Assembly: GCA_019186945.1 (NCBI GenBank)
Contig: JABAQJ010000001.1
Coordinates: forward strand, 62,001 to 126,000
Reading direction: 5' to 3'
Source: Gemmatimonadaceae bacterium
GTDB taxonomy: Bacteria; Gemmatimonadota; Gemmatimonadetes; Gemmatimonadales; Gemmatimonadaceae
Length of the DNA: 64,000 nucleotides
This document shows positions 26,940 to 35,796 of this stretch, in pieces. A program made the translations under genes and the position numbers. Numbering within the stretch: the stretch's first letter is position 1; every line of letters begins with the position of its first letter. The notes below the pieces were generated by a model. The model worked only from the letters and a program-made list of their open reading frames with translations, ran no database searches and was not told the origin of the DNA.

Positions 26940-27605
26940 TCAAAGCCAAGCGACGATCTCGTCCATGTTCTTGCGATGGATGTCCGGAACCCGCGCATCC
27001 CTCGCTGGATAGCCAACCGGCAGTATAAGAAATGCCTTTTCGTTGGCAGGCCGGTTAAGCAAGTCCGCCAGGAACCCCATGGGGTTGGGCGTGTGGGTGA
27101 GGGTAACAAGACCCATCTGGTGAATCGCGGCGATGAAGAATCCGACGGCGATTCCGACAGACTCCATCGTGTAGTAAAAGGTTCTCTTCTGCTCGTGTGC
27201 GTCGACACCGTACGCCTGCCGGAACACCACAACCAGCCAGGGAGCGTCCGTGAGGTGTGGCTTGTGCTCGTCCGTACCCAGCGGAGCGAGTGCGTCAAGC
27301 CAGTCCTTCGGCGCACGACCGCCATAAAACGCTCGTTCTTCGCGTTCCGCTGCCTCACGTATGGCGGCTTTCGTCTCGGGATCCGAGACCGCCACGAATG
27401 TCCAAGGCTGTTGGTGGGCGCCACTCGGCGCCGTACCCGCCGTGCGAATCGCCAGTTCGATCGCCTCCCGTGGCACGGGAGTGGTCGCGAAGTGACGCGT
27501 GGTCCGGCGGCGGTTCATAGACTCGTAGAACGCGCGCGCTCGTTTCAGCGTCTCGTCGATCGGCAGTGCCGTGAAGTCGAGCGGACGAAATGAGGATTCG
27601 GACAT
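26940..27605 (-). CDS. Nitroreductase-family flavoprotein
   Basis: 221 residues from the ATG at 27605. FMN-binding features are RRTTRHF near residue 33, the PSGAHQQPW loop and NPMGFLADLL near the C terminus. The order resembles the iodotyrosine deiodinase-like branch, which reductively dehalogenates or reduces nitroaromatics and related substrates with NAD(P)H. The physiological substrate is unknown. It is just downstream of the argCBD genes with a 63-bp gap, so it might be read through from them. Confidence 0.88.
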   Translation of the reverse strand: MSESSFRPLDFTALPIDETLKRARAFYESMNRRRTTRHFATTPVPREAIELAIRTAGTAPSGAHQQPWTFVAVSDPETKAAIREAAEREERAFYGGRAPKDWLDALAPLGTDEHKPHLTDAPWLVVVFRQAYGVDAHEQKRTFYYTMESVGIAVGFFIAAIHQMGLVTLTHTPNPMGFLADLLNRPANEKAFLILPVGYPARDARVPDIHRKNMDEIVAWL

Positions 27606-27668
27606 TCGAAAATGGTAGCTACCGCAGCTGTAGGCGGGCAGAGCCCCAAAGGCTCGTGCCTGCACCGT

Positions 27669-28847
27669 TCAACCCAGCGCCGCCTCCATCAACTCGAGGC
27701 CGCGTGCCAGTTCTTCGCGTGTGATGATCAGCGGCGGGAGAAGGCGCAACGTATGTTCGCCTGCCGTGACGAGGAGCAGCCCTGACGATCGTGCTCGTGC
27801 GACCACGTCGGCTGCCGGGTCGCTCACGTCGATCCCCCACATCATCCCCATCCCACGCGCGGCTCGGATTTTCGGGTTGCGTGTCTTCAGCGCCTGCAGC
27901 ACCTCGCCCAGCCATCGACCCTCCGTCGTGACATGCGACAGGAGAGCAGGGTCCGCCAACCGGCCCAGGACGTAGAGCGCCACCGCGGCTACGAGCGGAC
28001 CACCACCGAACGTCGTACCATGATCTCCCGGCTGAACCGCGCTCGCGATTTCTTCAGTCATCAACACCGCTCCCATCGGAAGGCCACCCGCAAGCGGTTT
28101 CGCCAGCGTCATCACGTCCGGCCTCACGCCGAATTGCTCGTGAGCAAACAGCGTCCCGGTGCGACCAAGGCCGCACTGTATCTCGTCGAAGATGAGGGCG
28201 ATGCCGCGCTCCTTCGTCATCCGACGCAACGCTTGCACGAAGTCGGTGTCGAGGACTCGGACCCCGCCTTCGCCCTGGATTGGCTCCAGTATGAGCGCGG
28301 CAACCGACTCCGGATTCAGCAGGGCGGCCAGCTCATCGAGATGACGCTCGGCGATCGCTATGCCGCCAGCCAGCGGACGGAATGGCGCGCGATAGCCCGG
28401 ACGGTCGGTCGCCGCCAGCGAGGCAAAGAGTCGACCGTGAAACGACCCGCGCAGTGCCACGATCTCGTTCCTGGCCGGACCTCCGATCGATCGCGCCCAG
28501 CGTCGCACGAACTTGAACGCGCCTTCGTTCGCTTCCGCCCCCGAGTTGCAGAAGAACACCCGATCGGCGAACGAAAGCTCCACAAGCCGCTCTGCAAGGG
28601 CTTCGCCTGGAGCCGTGCGAAAAAGGTTCGAGACGTGGATCAGACCATCGGCTGCCCGTTCGATGGCACGACGAAGCCCCTCGTCTCCGTAGCCTAACGC
28701 GTTCACGGCGATGCCGCTTGTGAAGTCGACGTACTCCTTGCCGTCAGCGTCGAACAGGATCACTCCCTGACCCCGCACCAGTTCCATCGGCGCGCGCTTG
28801 TAAACGGGGAGCAGAGCATCAGTCACGGGAGCAGTTACCGTCGCCAT
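27669..28847 (-). CDS. argD: Acetylornithine aminotransferase
   Basis: Class III PLP aminotransferase, 392 residues, converting N-acetylglutamate semialdehyde to N-acetylornithine with glutamate as donor. Motifs: DFTSGIAVNALGYGD at the N terminus, FFCNSGAEANEGAFKF, the PLP aspartate in IFDEIQCGLGRTG, and the Schiff-base lysine in TLAKPLAGGLPMG. It overlaps the end of argB by 13 bases, the third gene of argC-argB-argD. A GCCTAACG octamer at 28692 supplies a TTA leucine codon in NALGYG. LysW-type aminoadipate use is possible but no lysW is present here. Confidence 0.93.
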   Translation of the reverse strand: MATVTAPVTDALLPVYKRAPMELVRGQGVILFDADGKEYVDFTSGIAVNALGYGDEGLRRAIERAADGLIHVSNLFRTAPGEALAERLVELSFADRVFFCNSGAEANEGAFKFVRRWARSIGGPARNEIVALRGSFHGRLFASLAATDRPGYRAPFRPLAGGIAIAERHLDELAALLNPESVAALILEPIQGEGGVRVLDTDFVQALRRMTKERGIALIFDEIQCGLGRTGTLFAHEQFGVRPDVMTLAKPLAGGLPMGAVLMTEEIASAVQPGDHGTTFGGGPLVAAVALYVLGRLADPALLSHVTTEGRWLGEVLQALKTRNPKIRAARGMGMMWGIDVSDPAADVVARARSSGLLLVTAGEHTLRLLPPLIITREELARGLELMEAALG

Positions 28848-29605
28848 GGAGATCGGACCGCTGAGGAAACGTGGCGTACCGAGGTACCGGCGCGTTCATC
28901 GTAGATCGACGTCGCGTCGCCAATTCGCACGCGCGCAGCGCCGTGTTGCAGGGCGCGCACGGCTGCTTCGAGCTTGGCGGCCATACCGCTCCTGGCCACG
29001 CCGTCTGCCACCAGGCGCGGCACTTCGCCGGCCGCGACTTCACGAAGCAACGACCCGGAACCGTCGAGGACGCCGGGCACGTCGGCAACCAGAAGCAGCT
29101 CGCTTGCGCCAAGCGCGGCGGCAATCGCCGCGGCCGCGTCATCGCCGTTGACATTGAGGGCGGCACCTCCTGGTCCTCGCGCCAGCGGAGAAATCACCGG
29201 AAGATACCCGCCGTTGAGCAGCGTTTCGATCACGTGAACCTGCACGTGCTCCGGCTCACCGACAGCACCTAACGAACCGTCGCCGAACGGCCTGGCTGTC
29301 AGGAGCGCTCCGTCCTCTCCGGACACACCGATTGCCGCGATGCCGGCTGTCAGGAACTGCGACACCAGCCGTTTGTTCACACTCGCCGACAGCACCATGC
29401 GGACGAGTGCGACGTCATCCGGCGTCGTTACGCGACGCCCCTGCACGAACGTAGGCTCCCGTCCCATTTGCCGCATCAGCACGGTAACCTCTTCGCCGCC
29501 CCCATGCACGATGCACAGACGTTCGCTGGCAGCTGCTCGCGCCACGATGGCGGGCAGCTGCGGGTCATTCTGTGCACGCCCGCCCAGCTTGATTACTCGC
29601 GTCAC
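28835..29605 (-). CDS. argB: Acetylglutamate kinase
   Basis: Amino-acid kinase family, 256 residues. It phosphorylates N-acetylglutamate. IKLGGRA is the N-terminal phosphate loop, CIVHGGGEEVT the glycine-rich substrate loop, and NVNGDDAAAAIA and LLLVADVPGVLDG the nucleotide-binding strands. It overlaps argC by 4 bases (ATGA) and argD by 13 bases, so the three genes are translationally linked. The short N terminus lacks the helix found in arginine-inhibited hexameric enzymes, so feedback by arginine is uncertain. Confidence 0.92.
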   Translation of the reverse strand: MTRVIKLGGRAQNDPQLPAIVARAAASERLCIVHGGGEEVTVLMRQMGREPTFVQGRRVTTPDDVALVRMVLSASVNKRLVSQFLTAGIAAIGVSGEDGALLTARPFGDGSLGAVGEPEHVQVHVIETLLNGGYLPVISPLARGPGGAALNVNGDDAAAAIAAALGASELLLVADVPGVLDGSGSLLREVAAGEVPRLVADGVARSGMAAKLEAAVRALQHGAARVRIGDATSIYDERAGTSVRHVSSAVRSPWRR

Positions 29606-30564
29606 CCCAGCAACCCCGTCGTTTCCGGGATGCCGAACGCCACGTTTGCATTCTGGATAGCCTGACCGGCGGCACCCTTTACCAAGTTGTCGATTGCCGA
29701 AAATACGATCACCGTGGGACGCCTCACGTGTGCGACCGGGCGTGCGGTGATCCGTACCACGTTCCGCCGTATGACATCGCGCAAAGCAGGAAGCTGCTCG
29801 CGGACTTCGACGAACGGCTCGCCCGCGTAGCGCTGTTGCCAGACCGCGAGCAGGTCGGTCGGCATCCGGCGGAGCGGCACCGTAATCGTCGCCAGGATTC
29901 CGCGTGCGACCGGAAGGAGATGAGGAGTGAAAAGAAGGTCGACATCGCGGTTGAATCGCCCTACCGTCTCGCGCATCTCCGCAAGGTGGCGGTGCTCATT
30001 GCCAACCCCGTAGGCGCGGAAATTCTCCGCTACCTCGGCGAACAGGAGCTCCGGCCTGGGCGCGTTTCCGGCTCCACTAACGCCACTGGCGGCATCAATC
30101 GTGACCAGCGCCCCCGACTCGATATGGTCACCTTCGAGCAGCGGTAGTAGCGCCAGCAGAATCGCGGTGGGATAGCACCCTGGATTAGCGATGATCTCCG
30201 CATCTACGAGGTCTGCCCGGAAAAGCTCAGTCAAACCGTATGGGACGTCACGGCTTGTGTGCCCCGGTCGCAGATCCGACGACAAGTCAACCGCGCGAAC
30301 ACCATTGGAGGAGACGCGATCGACCCACAGCTCTGATGCGCCATGGGGAAGGGCACTGAAGACGAGTTCTACCGACTTGAGCGGCGCATCGTCCGGTGCC
30401 AGCAAGGTCAGCTCACGGTCGCCTACGGCGAATGGCTCACCTCGACGCTCCTTCGCCGTCGCGAAAGCCACCTCGAACTTCGGGTGAGACGCCAGGATGC
30501 GTCCCAGCTCCCGGCCGGCGTAACCGCTGCCACCGAGGATACCTACGGGTATTCTATGCACCAT
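29602..30564 (-). CDS. argC: N-acetyl-gamma-glutamyl-phosphate reductase
   Basis: NADPH-dependent reduction of acetylglutamyl phosphate. The Rossmann loop is VGILGGSGYAGREL, the catalytic Cys lies in IIANPGCYPTA, and the His in GNEHRHLAEM. I take the ATG at 30564 as start; an in-frame ATG six codons upstream (30582) lies inside the likely promoter. No Shine-Dalgarno precedes either, and the likely -10 ends only three bases before the ATG, so a leaderless or near-leaderless message is possible. First gene of argCBD. Confidence 0.92.
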   Translation of the reverse strand: MVHRIPVGILGGSGYAGRELGRILASHPKFEVAFATAKERRGEPFAVGDRELTLLAPDDAPLKSVELVFSALPHGASELWVDRVSSNGVRAVDLSSDLRPGHTSRDVPYGLTELFRADLVDAEIIANPGCYPTAILLALLPLLEGDHIESGALVTIDAASGVSGAGNAPRPELLFAEVAENFRAYGVGNEHRHLAEMRETVGRFNRDVDLLFTPHLLPVARGILATITVPLRRMPTDLLAVWQQRYAGEPFVEVREQLPALRDVIRRNVVRITARPVAHVRRPTVIVFSAIDNLVKGAAGQAIQNANVAFGIPETTGLLG

Positions 30565-30596
30565 GAATGCATATTCTTGCATGCGCCCGATGTCAA
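30564..30596 (-). promoter_or_regulatory. argC promoter with overlapping ARG-box-like operator
   Basis: On the minus strand TTGACA (30596-30591) is followed after 17 bases by TATGCA (30573-30568). Overlapping the -10 is TGAAT-GCAT-ATTCT (plus strand 30564-30577), which matches 9 of 10 arm positions of the ARG box TGAAT-N4-ATTCA. ArgR binding there would block the promoter. Confidence 0.6.
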
Positions 30597-30708
30597 CCAG
30601 CCTAGCGAGATTTTCTGCTGCCTCAGTCGGTGCCCGGTGCGCCCGCCTTACGCTTGCTGGCGGCCGGCGCTAAGCTCGATCGGGCCCCGTCGAGCTGAGG
30701 CTACAGGA

Positions 30709-31164
30709 GTGAACAAGAAGGAACGACAGGCAGCCATTCATGACATCGTGCGCTCGCGCGCGGTCGCCAGCCAGGAGGAGCTTCGCTCCCTGCTGGCGGA
30801 ACGCGGCATGGCAGTGACGCAGTCGACACTGTCGCGGGATCTGCGCGAGATGCGGCTCGCGAGGATCCCGACCCAGTCCGGCGCACGTTACGCTCATCCC
30901 GAAGCGCTGGGAGATGACGATCGAGCTTCGCTGAGCGACCTGCTGCCGCAGTTCTTTTCCTCATGCGACGGCGTCGCAGAGCTGCTCGTGATCAAGACGG
31001 TTCCCGGCGGCGCTCAGCCAATCGCGGAGGCCATCGATTCCGAGGGGATTGCTGACGTGGTTGGCACCATCGGGGGCGAGAACACGATTCTCGTGATCTG
31101 TCGATCGTCAGCTGCACGCGAGCGACTGGATCGCCGGCTACGAAAGCTTGCCAGCGAAGACTGA
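30709..31164 (+). CDS. argR: Arginine repressor
   Basis: A GTG start gives 151 residues, the normal ArgR size. The N-terminal winged helix (ERQAAIHDIVRSRAVASQEELRSLL, then MAVTQSTLSRDLREM) is the ArgR DNA-binding domain with SxxTxSRD-type recognition. The C-terminal hexamerisation and arginine-binding domain has the GT-[IV]-GG-[ED]-NT signature as GTIGGENTILVI. AGGAG (30705-30709) abuts the GTG, which is closer than usual. It lies between the divergent argCBD and argGH sets, both of which carry ARG-box-like sites. Confidence 0.93.
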   Translation: MNKKERQAAIHDIVRSRAVASQEELRSLLAERGMAVTQSTLSRDLREMRLARIPTQSGARYAHPEALGDDDRASLSDLLPQFFSSCDGVAELLVIKTVPGGAQPIAEAIDSEGIADVVGTIGGENTILVICRSSAARERLDRRLRKLASED

Positions 31165-31221
31165 TCCACTGACCTGGTCTCGCCGCGATGCCGCTCCATC
31201 GACCGGAACTTCCGGTTGAGG

Positions 31222-31254
31222 TTGACTTCGCATCGTCTTACGACTAATTATGCA
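31222..31254 (+). promoter_or_regulatory. argG promoter with ARG-box-like operator
   Basis: TTGACT (31222-31227) and TAATTA (31245-31250) are separated by 17 bases. CGACT-AATT-ATGCA (31241-31254) is a weaker ARG-box-like palindrome covering the -10, in the same geometry as at argC. The gene start is 42 bases downstream. Confidence 0.5.
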
Positions 31255-31295
31255 CACGTTTTGGATAGTACGGATCCTTGGATTGGAGCCTGGAC

Positions 31296-32555
31296 ATGAA
31301 GACGATTGCGCTCGCGTATTCTGGCGGGCTGGACACTTCCATCATTGTACCGTGGTTGCGCGAGCACTATGACGCCCAAGTGATCTGTGTCGCCGCGGAC
31401 GTCGGCCAAGGCGTCGATGAGTTGCGCGGCGTGCGCGAAAAGGCGCTGGCGTCTGGCGCCGCGGAGTGCTACGTCGAGGATCTCCGCCGGGAGTTCGTCG
31501 AGGACTTCATCTACCCGACGCTTCGCGCCGGCGCCATCTACAATCGCAAGTACTTGCTGGGCACGTCGATGGCCCGCCCGATCATCGCCAAGCGGCAGGT
31601 GGACGTCGCCCGAGCAGTGGGCGCCGATGCGCTGGCGCACGGATGCACGGGGAAGGGCAACGATCAGGTTCGATTCGAGCTGACCTACATGACCTTCGCC
31701 CCCGATCTCGAGGTCATCGCGCCGTGGCGTGAGAACGACTGGAAAATCCGGAGCCGCGAAGACGCCCTGGCCTACGCGGCCACCCGGAACATCCCGGTGA
31801 CGGCGACGGCGACGAAGATCTACTCGCGCGACCGGAATCTCTGGCACATTTCTCACGAAGGCGGGATGCTGGAAGACCCGAATCAGATACCGCCCAAGGA
31901 TCTTTTTCTCCTGACGACGGATCCGAGTGACGCACCGGACGAGGGCGAACTCGTCTCGATCGCTTTCGAGTCCGGCACGCCTGTCGCAGTCAACGGCGCA
32001 CGAATGGGCCCCGTCGAACTGATCGAGGCGCTGAATGCGATCGGTGGCCGTCACGGAATCGGCCGTGCCGACATCGTGGAGGATCGCTTGATCGGCATGA
32101 AGTCCCGCGGCGTTTACGAAACGCCGGGAGGTACGCTGCTCTACACGGCGCTGAGCGAACTCGAGATGCTGGTCCTCGACAGGCGGACGCTCGCCGCCAA
32201 GGACGCGATCGCACCGCGTTATGCAGACCTCGTGTACGAGGGACGCTGGTGGACTACGGAGCGGGAAGCCTACGACGCCTTCATCAACGTGATTGAGTCC
32301 CGCGTCTCGGGATCGGTGTCGTTGCGGCTGTACAAGGGGAACGTCGTCATCGCCGGCCGCGAGAGTCCACAGGCCCTGTACGACGAACGCTTCGTGACGT
32401 TCGGCGAGGACGACGTATACCAGCAGAGCGACGCGGCCGGCTTCATTCGGCTCTATGGACTTCCGCAGCGGGTTCGGGCGCTCAAGGACCGCCAGATGGC
32501 GGACGCGCGAGGTTCCACCGAATCCTCCGAGGTGGACGCGCTCGCCCTCGCGTGA
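31296..32555 (+). CDS. argG: Argininosuccinate synthase
   Basis: ATP-dependent ligation of citrulline and aspartate. The ATG at 31296 has GGAG seven bases upstream and gives 419 residues. The N-terminal PP-loop AYSGGLDTS binds ATP. GCTGKGNDQVRFE is the citrulline/aspartate-binding segment, and SRDRNLWHISHEGG the second conserved block. The TGA overlaps the GTG start of argH, so the two are coupled. Confidence 0.96.
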   Translation: MKTIALAYSGGLDTSIIVPWLREHYDAQVICVAADVGQGVDELRGVREKALASGAAECYVEDLRREFVEDFIYPTLRAGAIYNRKYLLGTSMARPIIAKRQVDVARAVGADALAHGCTGKGNDQVRFELTYMTFAPDLEVIAPWRENDWKIRSREDALAYAATRNIPVTATATKIYSRDRNLWHISHEGGMLEDPNQIPPKDLFLLTTDPSDAPDEGELVSIAFESGTPVAVNGARMGPVELIEALNAIGGRHGIGRADIVEDRLIGMKSRGVYETPGGTLLYTALSELEMLVLDRRTLAAKDAIAPRYADLVYEGRWWTTEREAYDAFINVIESRVSGSVSLRLYKGNVVIAGRESPQALYDERFVTFGEDDVYQQSDAAGFIRLYGLPQRVRALKDRQMADARGSTESSEVDALALA

Positions 32556-33997
32556 CGCGGGTCGGACTCGTGACTGATTCTTCGCACAAACTCTGGGGCG
32601 GCCGGTTCTCCGGCCGCACCTCGCCGATCATGGATGCCGTGAATCGGTCGATCGGCGTGGACTTCCGCCTCTGGCCGTTCGACATCCGTCTGTCCAAAGC
32701 ATGGGCGGTGGCACTTTGGAGCGCAGGTGTCCTGACACTCGAGGAAAGCAAGCAACTCGAACGCGGTCTGGACGCCGTCGCCCGGCGATTCGCCGATGGC
32801 GAGTCCCCCGCGCCTTCCGATGAAGACGTGCACACGATGATCGACCGGTTGCTCCATGAGGAAATCGGCGACGTCGCATCCCGCCTTCACACCGGCCGCA
32901 GCCGCAACGATCAGGTCGCGACGGCTACGCGCATGTGGGCCATGGACGCGTGCCAACGGGTCGACGAGGCCATCCGTGAGCTGCAAAGCGTCATGCTCAG
33001 GCGGGCTCGCGAGCTGCAGGATGCAATGTTGCCGGCCTACACGCACATGCAGCGTGCACAACCGGTATCTGCCGCGCACTGGATGCTGTCGCACTTCTGG
33101 CCGCTCGACCGCGATCGGCTGCGCCTCGCCGCGGCAGCAAGGGGCGCCTCGACGCTGCCGTTAGGCAGCGGCGCGGTCGCTGGCTGCGCATTCCCGGTTT
33201 CTCGCGTCCTGCTGCAGGGAAGCCTCGGCTTTTCCGCCATCTCGCGCAACTCCATGGACGCCGTCGCGGATCGCGACTTCATCGCCGAAGTCATCTTTTC
33301 GCTCGCGCTTCTGGGAACGCACCTGTCGCGCCTTGCCGAAGATCTGATTCTCTACGGTTCCAGTGAATTCGGTTTCGTGCGGTTCGGCGACGGTTTCAGC
33401 ACGGGATCCAGCATGATGCCGCAGAAGAGGAACCCCGACGCTCTGGAGATCGCGCGTGGATCGGCGTCGCGGATGCTGGGCGACCTTACCGCACTGCTCG
33501 GGACGCTCAAGGGACTCCCCAGCGGCTACAACAAGGATCTGCAGGATGACAAGCGCACGCTGTTCGACGCAGTTGATTCGTCGCTCCTCGTAATCCCTGC
33601 AGTCGCTGGCACGCTCGACGAACTCGCCTTCGTCGACGAGCGCATGCGCAACGCCGTGTCCAGCACGATGATGGCCACCGACCTGGCGGACTACCTGGTG
33701 CATCGCGGCGTATCGTTCAGGGACGCGCACGCAGCAGTCGGCCAGCTGATCCGGCTCAGTGAAGAATCCGGTACCGAACTGCACGCCCTGCCAAGAACCG
33801 CGTTTCGCTCTGCGCACGAACGCTTTGGCGAAGACGTGTTCGACGCCCTATCGCCCCGTCGCTCGATCGAGCGACGCGACGTCGATGGAGGTACGAGTCC
33901 GAATTCGGTGAAGGCGCAGATCGAACTGGCCGTGCAGTCGCTCGTCCCGCCGACGGAGACGCGCGGAAACGAGCTGAACCTGCGCGCCGCTGGTTGA
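32552..33997 (+). CDS. argH: Argininosuccinate lyase
   Basis: Fumarase/aspartase superfamily, 481 residues, releasing arginine and fumarate. The N terminus LWGGRFSG, the HTGRSRNDQVATA block, the THMQRAQPV block, and the flexible signature loop GSSMMPQKRNPD containing the catalytic serine are all present. It starts at a GTG overlapping the argG stop (GTGA). CGTTAGGC at 33159 provides a TTA codon. The C-terminal tail is slightly longer than usual. Confidence 0.96.
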   Translation: MTRVGLVTDSSHKLWGGRFSGRTSPIMDAVNRSIGVDFRLWPFDIRLSKAWAVALWSAGVLTLEESKQLERGLDAVARRFADGESPAPSDEDVHTMIDRLLHEEIGDVASRLHTGRSRNDQVATATRMWAMDACQRVDEAIRELQSVMLRRARELQDAMLPAYTHMQRAQPVSAAHWMLSHFWPLDRDRLRLAAAARGASTLPLGSGAVAGCAFPVSRVLLQGSLGFSAISRNSMDAVADRDFIAEVIFSLALLGTHLSRLAEDLILYGSSEFGFVRFGDGFSTGSSMMPQKRNPDALEIARGSASRMLGDLTALLGTLKGLPSGYNKDLQDDKRTLFDAVDSSLLVIPAVAGTLDELAFVDERMRNAVSSTMMATDLADYLVHRGVSFRDAHAAVGQLIRLSEESGTELHALPRTAFRSAHERFGEDVFDALSPRRSIERRDVDGGTSPNSVKAQIELAVQSLVPPTETRGNELNLRAAG

Positions 33998-34015
33998 CCG
34001 CGTCCGCGCGCAAGG

Positions 34016-34462
34016 TTACTTCGGAAGCTCGATCGCTGTGACGCCAGTCGCGAAATATTCCGTCTCGCCAAAGCACGACGAGGGCACTCCAACGTGCTGG
34101 TCGTAGTGCAGCGATACCTGTCGGCCCTGCAACTTCTGAATCTCCCGAGCGATCGAATCGCTGCGGATAGAAAACTCGAATATCACCGGTGCACCCCCCG
34201 GTATGTTCGAAAGTTGCAGCTCGCCCTCCCAGGTTTTGCACAACCACCCCTTTCTGGCCAGCTTCTGTACATAGCCGACGCGATCGCCTGAGGAATAGCT
34301 GTAGCTCAGTGCAACGCCCGCCCAGATAGTGAATATCAGGAGTGGCGCACCCACAACGACAGCGATGGTCACCTTGCCCCAATGCCGCCGAAGGAAAGGT
34401 CGTTGATTCGGCACCGGTGTCGTCGGTGCCGATGCGGCAGACTGGTTCGGGCCTTCCGGCAT
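34016..34462 (-). CDS. Hypothetical single-pass membrane protein
   Basis: 148 residues: a Pro/Ser-rich cytoplasmic start, one transmembrane helix (VTIAVVVGAPLLIFTIWAGVAL), and an external domain of about 90 residues with two cysteines (WLCKTWEG and SSCFGE) that could form a disulphide. The strands FEFSIRSDSIA and VSLHYDQHVG look folded. No family recognised. Convergent with argH and divergent from ispG. Confidence 0.72.
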   Translation of the reverse strand: MPEGPNQSAASAPTTPVPNQRPFLRRHWGKVTIAVVVGAPLLIFTIWAGVALSYSYSSGDRVGYVQKLARKGWLCKTWEGELQLSNIPGGAPVIFEFSIRSDSIAREIQKLQGRQVSLHYDQHVGVPSSCFGETEYFATGVTAIELPK

Positions 34463-34547
34463 ATGCTAGCTCCAGATGACACACTGGCCACGATGCCGAG
34501 TGCATGTGGGCGAGGATAACTTACGCTGGAACCCGGTTGGAGAGACA

Positions 34548-35789
34548 GTGACGGCCTGGACGCGTCGAAGAACGGTGACAACGGACGTGGGCGGGGTGAA
34601 GATCGGATCTTCTTCTCCCGTCGTTGTCCAGTCGATGACTAACACGGACACGGCCGATGCGGCCGCGACGGCCACCCAGATCGCTGCTCTGGCACAGGCC
34701 GGCTCTCAACTTGTCAGAGTCACCGTCAACAACGACGACGCAGCCGCCGCAGTCCCGGAGATCGCAGTACGCCTGCAAGACCTGGGTGTGCGCGTGCCGC
34801 TCGTCGGTGACTTCCACTACAACGGGCACCTGCTTCTTACGCGTCATCCGGACTGCGCTCGCGTACTCGCGAAATACCGCATCAACCCCGGAAACGTGGG
34901 CAGCAAGCACCGGAACGAGAACTTCCGCGCGATCGTCGATGTCGCGCTCGCGAACGACAAGCCGGTACGCATCGGTGTCAATTGGGGATCGCTGGATCAG
35001 GATCTCCTGACGTCGCTGATGGAAACCAATGCGGCGCTCCCGATGCCGCGTGAGGCCCGCGACGTCTACATCGAGGCGATGATCGAGAGCGCGATCCGGT
35101 CCGCCGCCCTCGCGGAAGAATGTGGACTCCGGCACGATCGCATCCTGATCTCTGCGAAAGTCTCGGTAGTCGCCGACCTCGTGGAAACGTATCGCCGGCT
35201 GGCGGCGCGTTGCGACTTTCCGTTGCATCTGGGGCTGACAGAGGCTGGCATCGGTACGAAGGGTGTTATCGCCAGTACGGCTGGTCTGTCCATCCTGCTC
35301 GCCGAGGGCATCGGCGACACGATTCGCGTGTCCCTGACTCCGCGCCCGCAGGGAGATCGCACGGAAGAAGTGCAAGTCGCCCAGCAGATTCTCCAGTCGT
35401 TAGGCCTCCGGCATTTCACGCCACAGGTCACGGCGTGTCCGGGATGCGGTCGTACGACATCCACCTTCTTTCAACAGCTCGCGCAGGACGTCCAGCAGCA
35501 CCTGCGCGAGCGCATGACCGAGTGGCGCGGACGCCGGCCGGGAGTCGAGGAGCTTCGCGTCGCCGTCATGGGATGCGTCGTCAACGGCCCAGGAGAATCG
35601 AAGCACGCGCACATCGGCATCTCTCTCCCAGGCACGTTCGAGGAACCCAAGGCACCGGTATACGTGAACGGACGGCTCCAAACCACATTGCGCGGCGACA
35701 GGTTAGTGGATGAGTTCTTCGAGATCCTGGACGACTATGTCGCCAGCCACTACCCGGTTACGGATTCGCCCCCGGTCACGCCCCGCTAA
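34548..35789 (+). CDS. ispG: 4-hydroxy-3-methylbut-2-enyl diphosphate synthase (flavodoxin)
   Basis: The penultimate enzyme of the MEP isoprenoid pathway. A GTG at 34548 with GGAG a few bases upstream gives 413 residues; an upstream ATG in the same frame (34476) adds sequence with no homology. The TIM barrel starts at [11 protein letters not shown] and RINPGNVG; the C-terminal domain has the [4Fe-4S] ligands in CPGCGRT and GCVVNGPGE. It acts in the cytoplasm with flavodoxin or ferredoxin. Confidence 0.95.
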   Translation: MTAWTRRRTVTTDVGGVKIGSSSPVVVQSMTNTDTADAAATATQIAALAQAGSQLVRVTVNNDDAAAAVPEIAVRLQDLGVRVPLVGDFHYNGHLLLTRHPDCARVLAKYRINPGNVGSKHRNENFRAIVDVALANDKPVRIGVNWGSLDQDLLTSLMETNAALPMPREARDVYIEAMIESAIRSAALAEECGLRHDRILISAKVSVVADLVETYRRLAARCDFPLHLGLTEAGIGTKGVIASTAGLSILLAEGIGDTIRVSLTPRPQGDRTEEVQVAQQILQSLGLRHFTPQVTACPGCGRTTSTFFQQLAQDVQQHLRERMTEWRGRRPGVEELRVAVMGCVVNGPGESKHAHIGISLPGTFEEPKAPVYVNGRLQTTLRGDRLVDEFFEILDDYVASHYPVTDSPPVTPR

Positions 35790-35796
35790 TTGCGGG

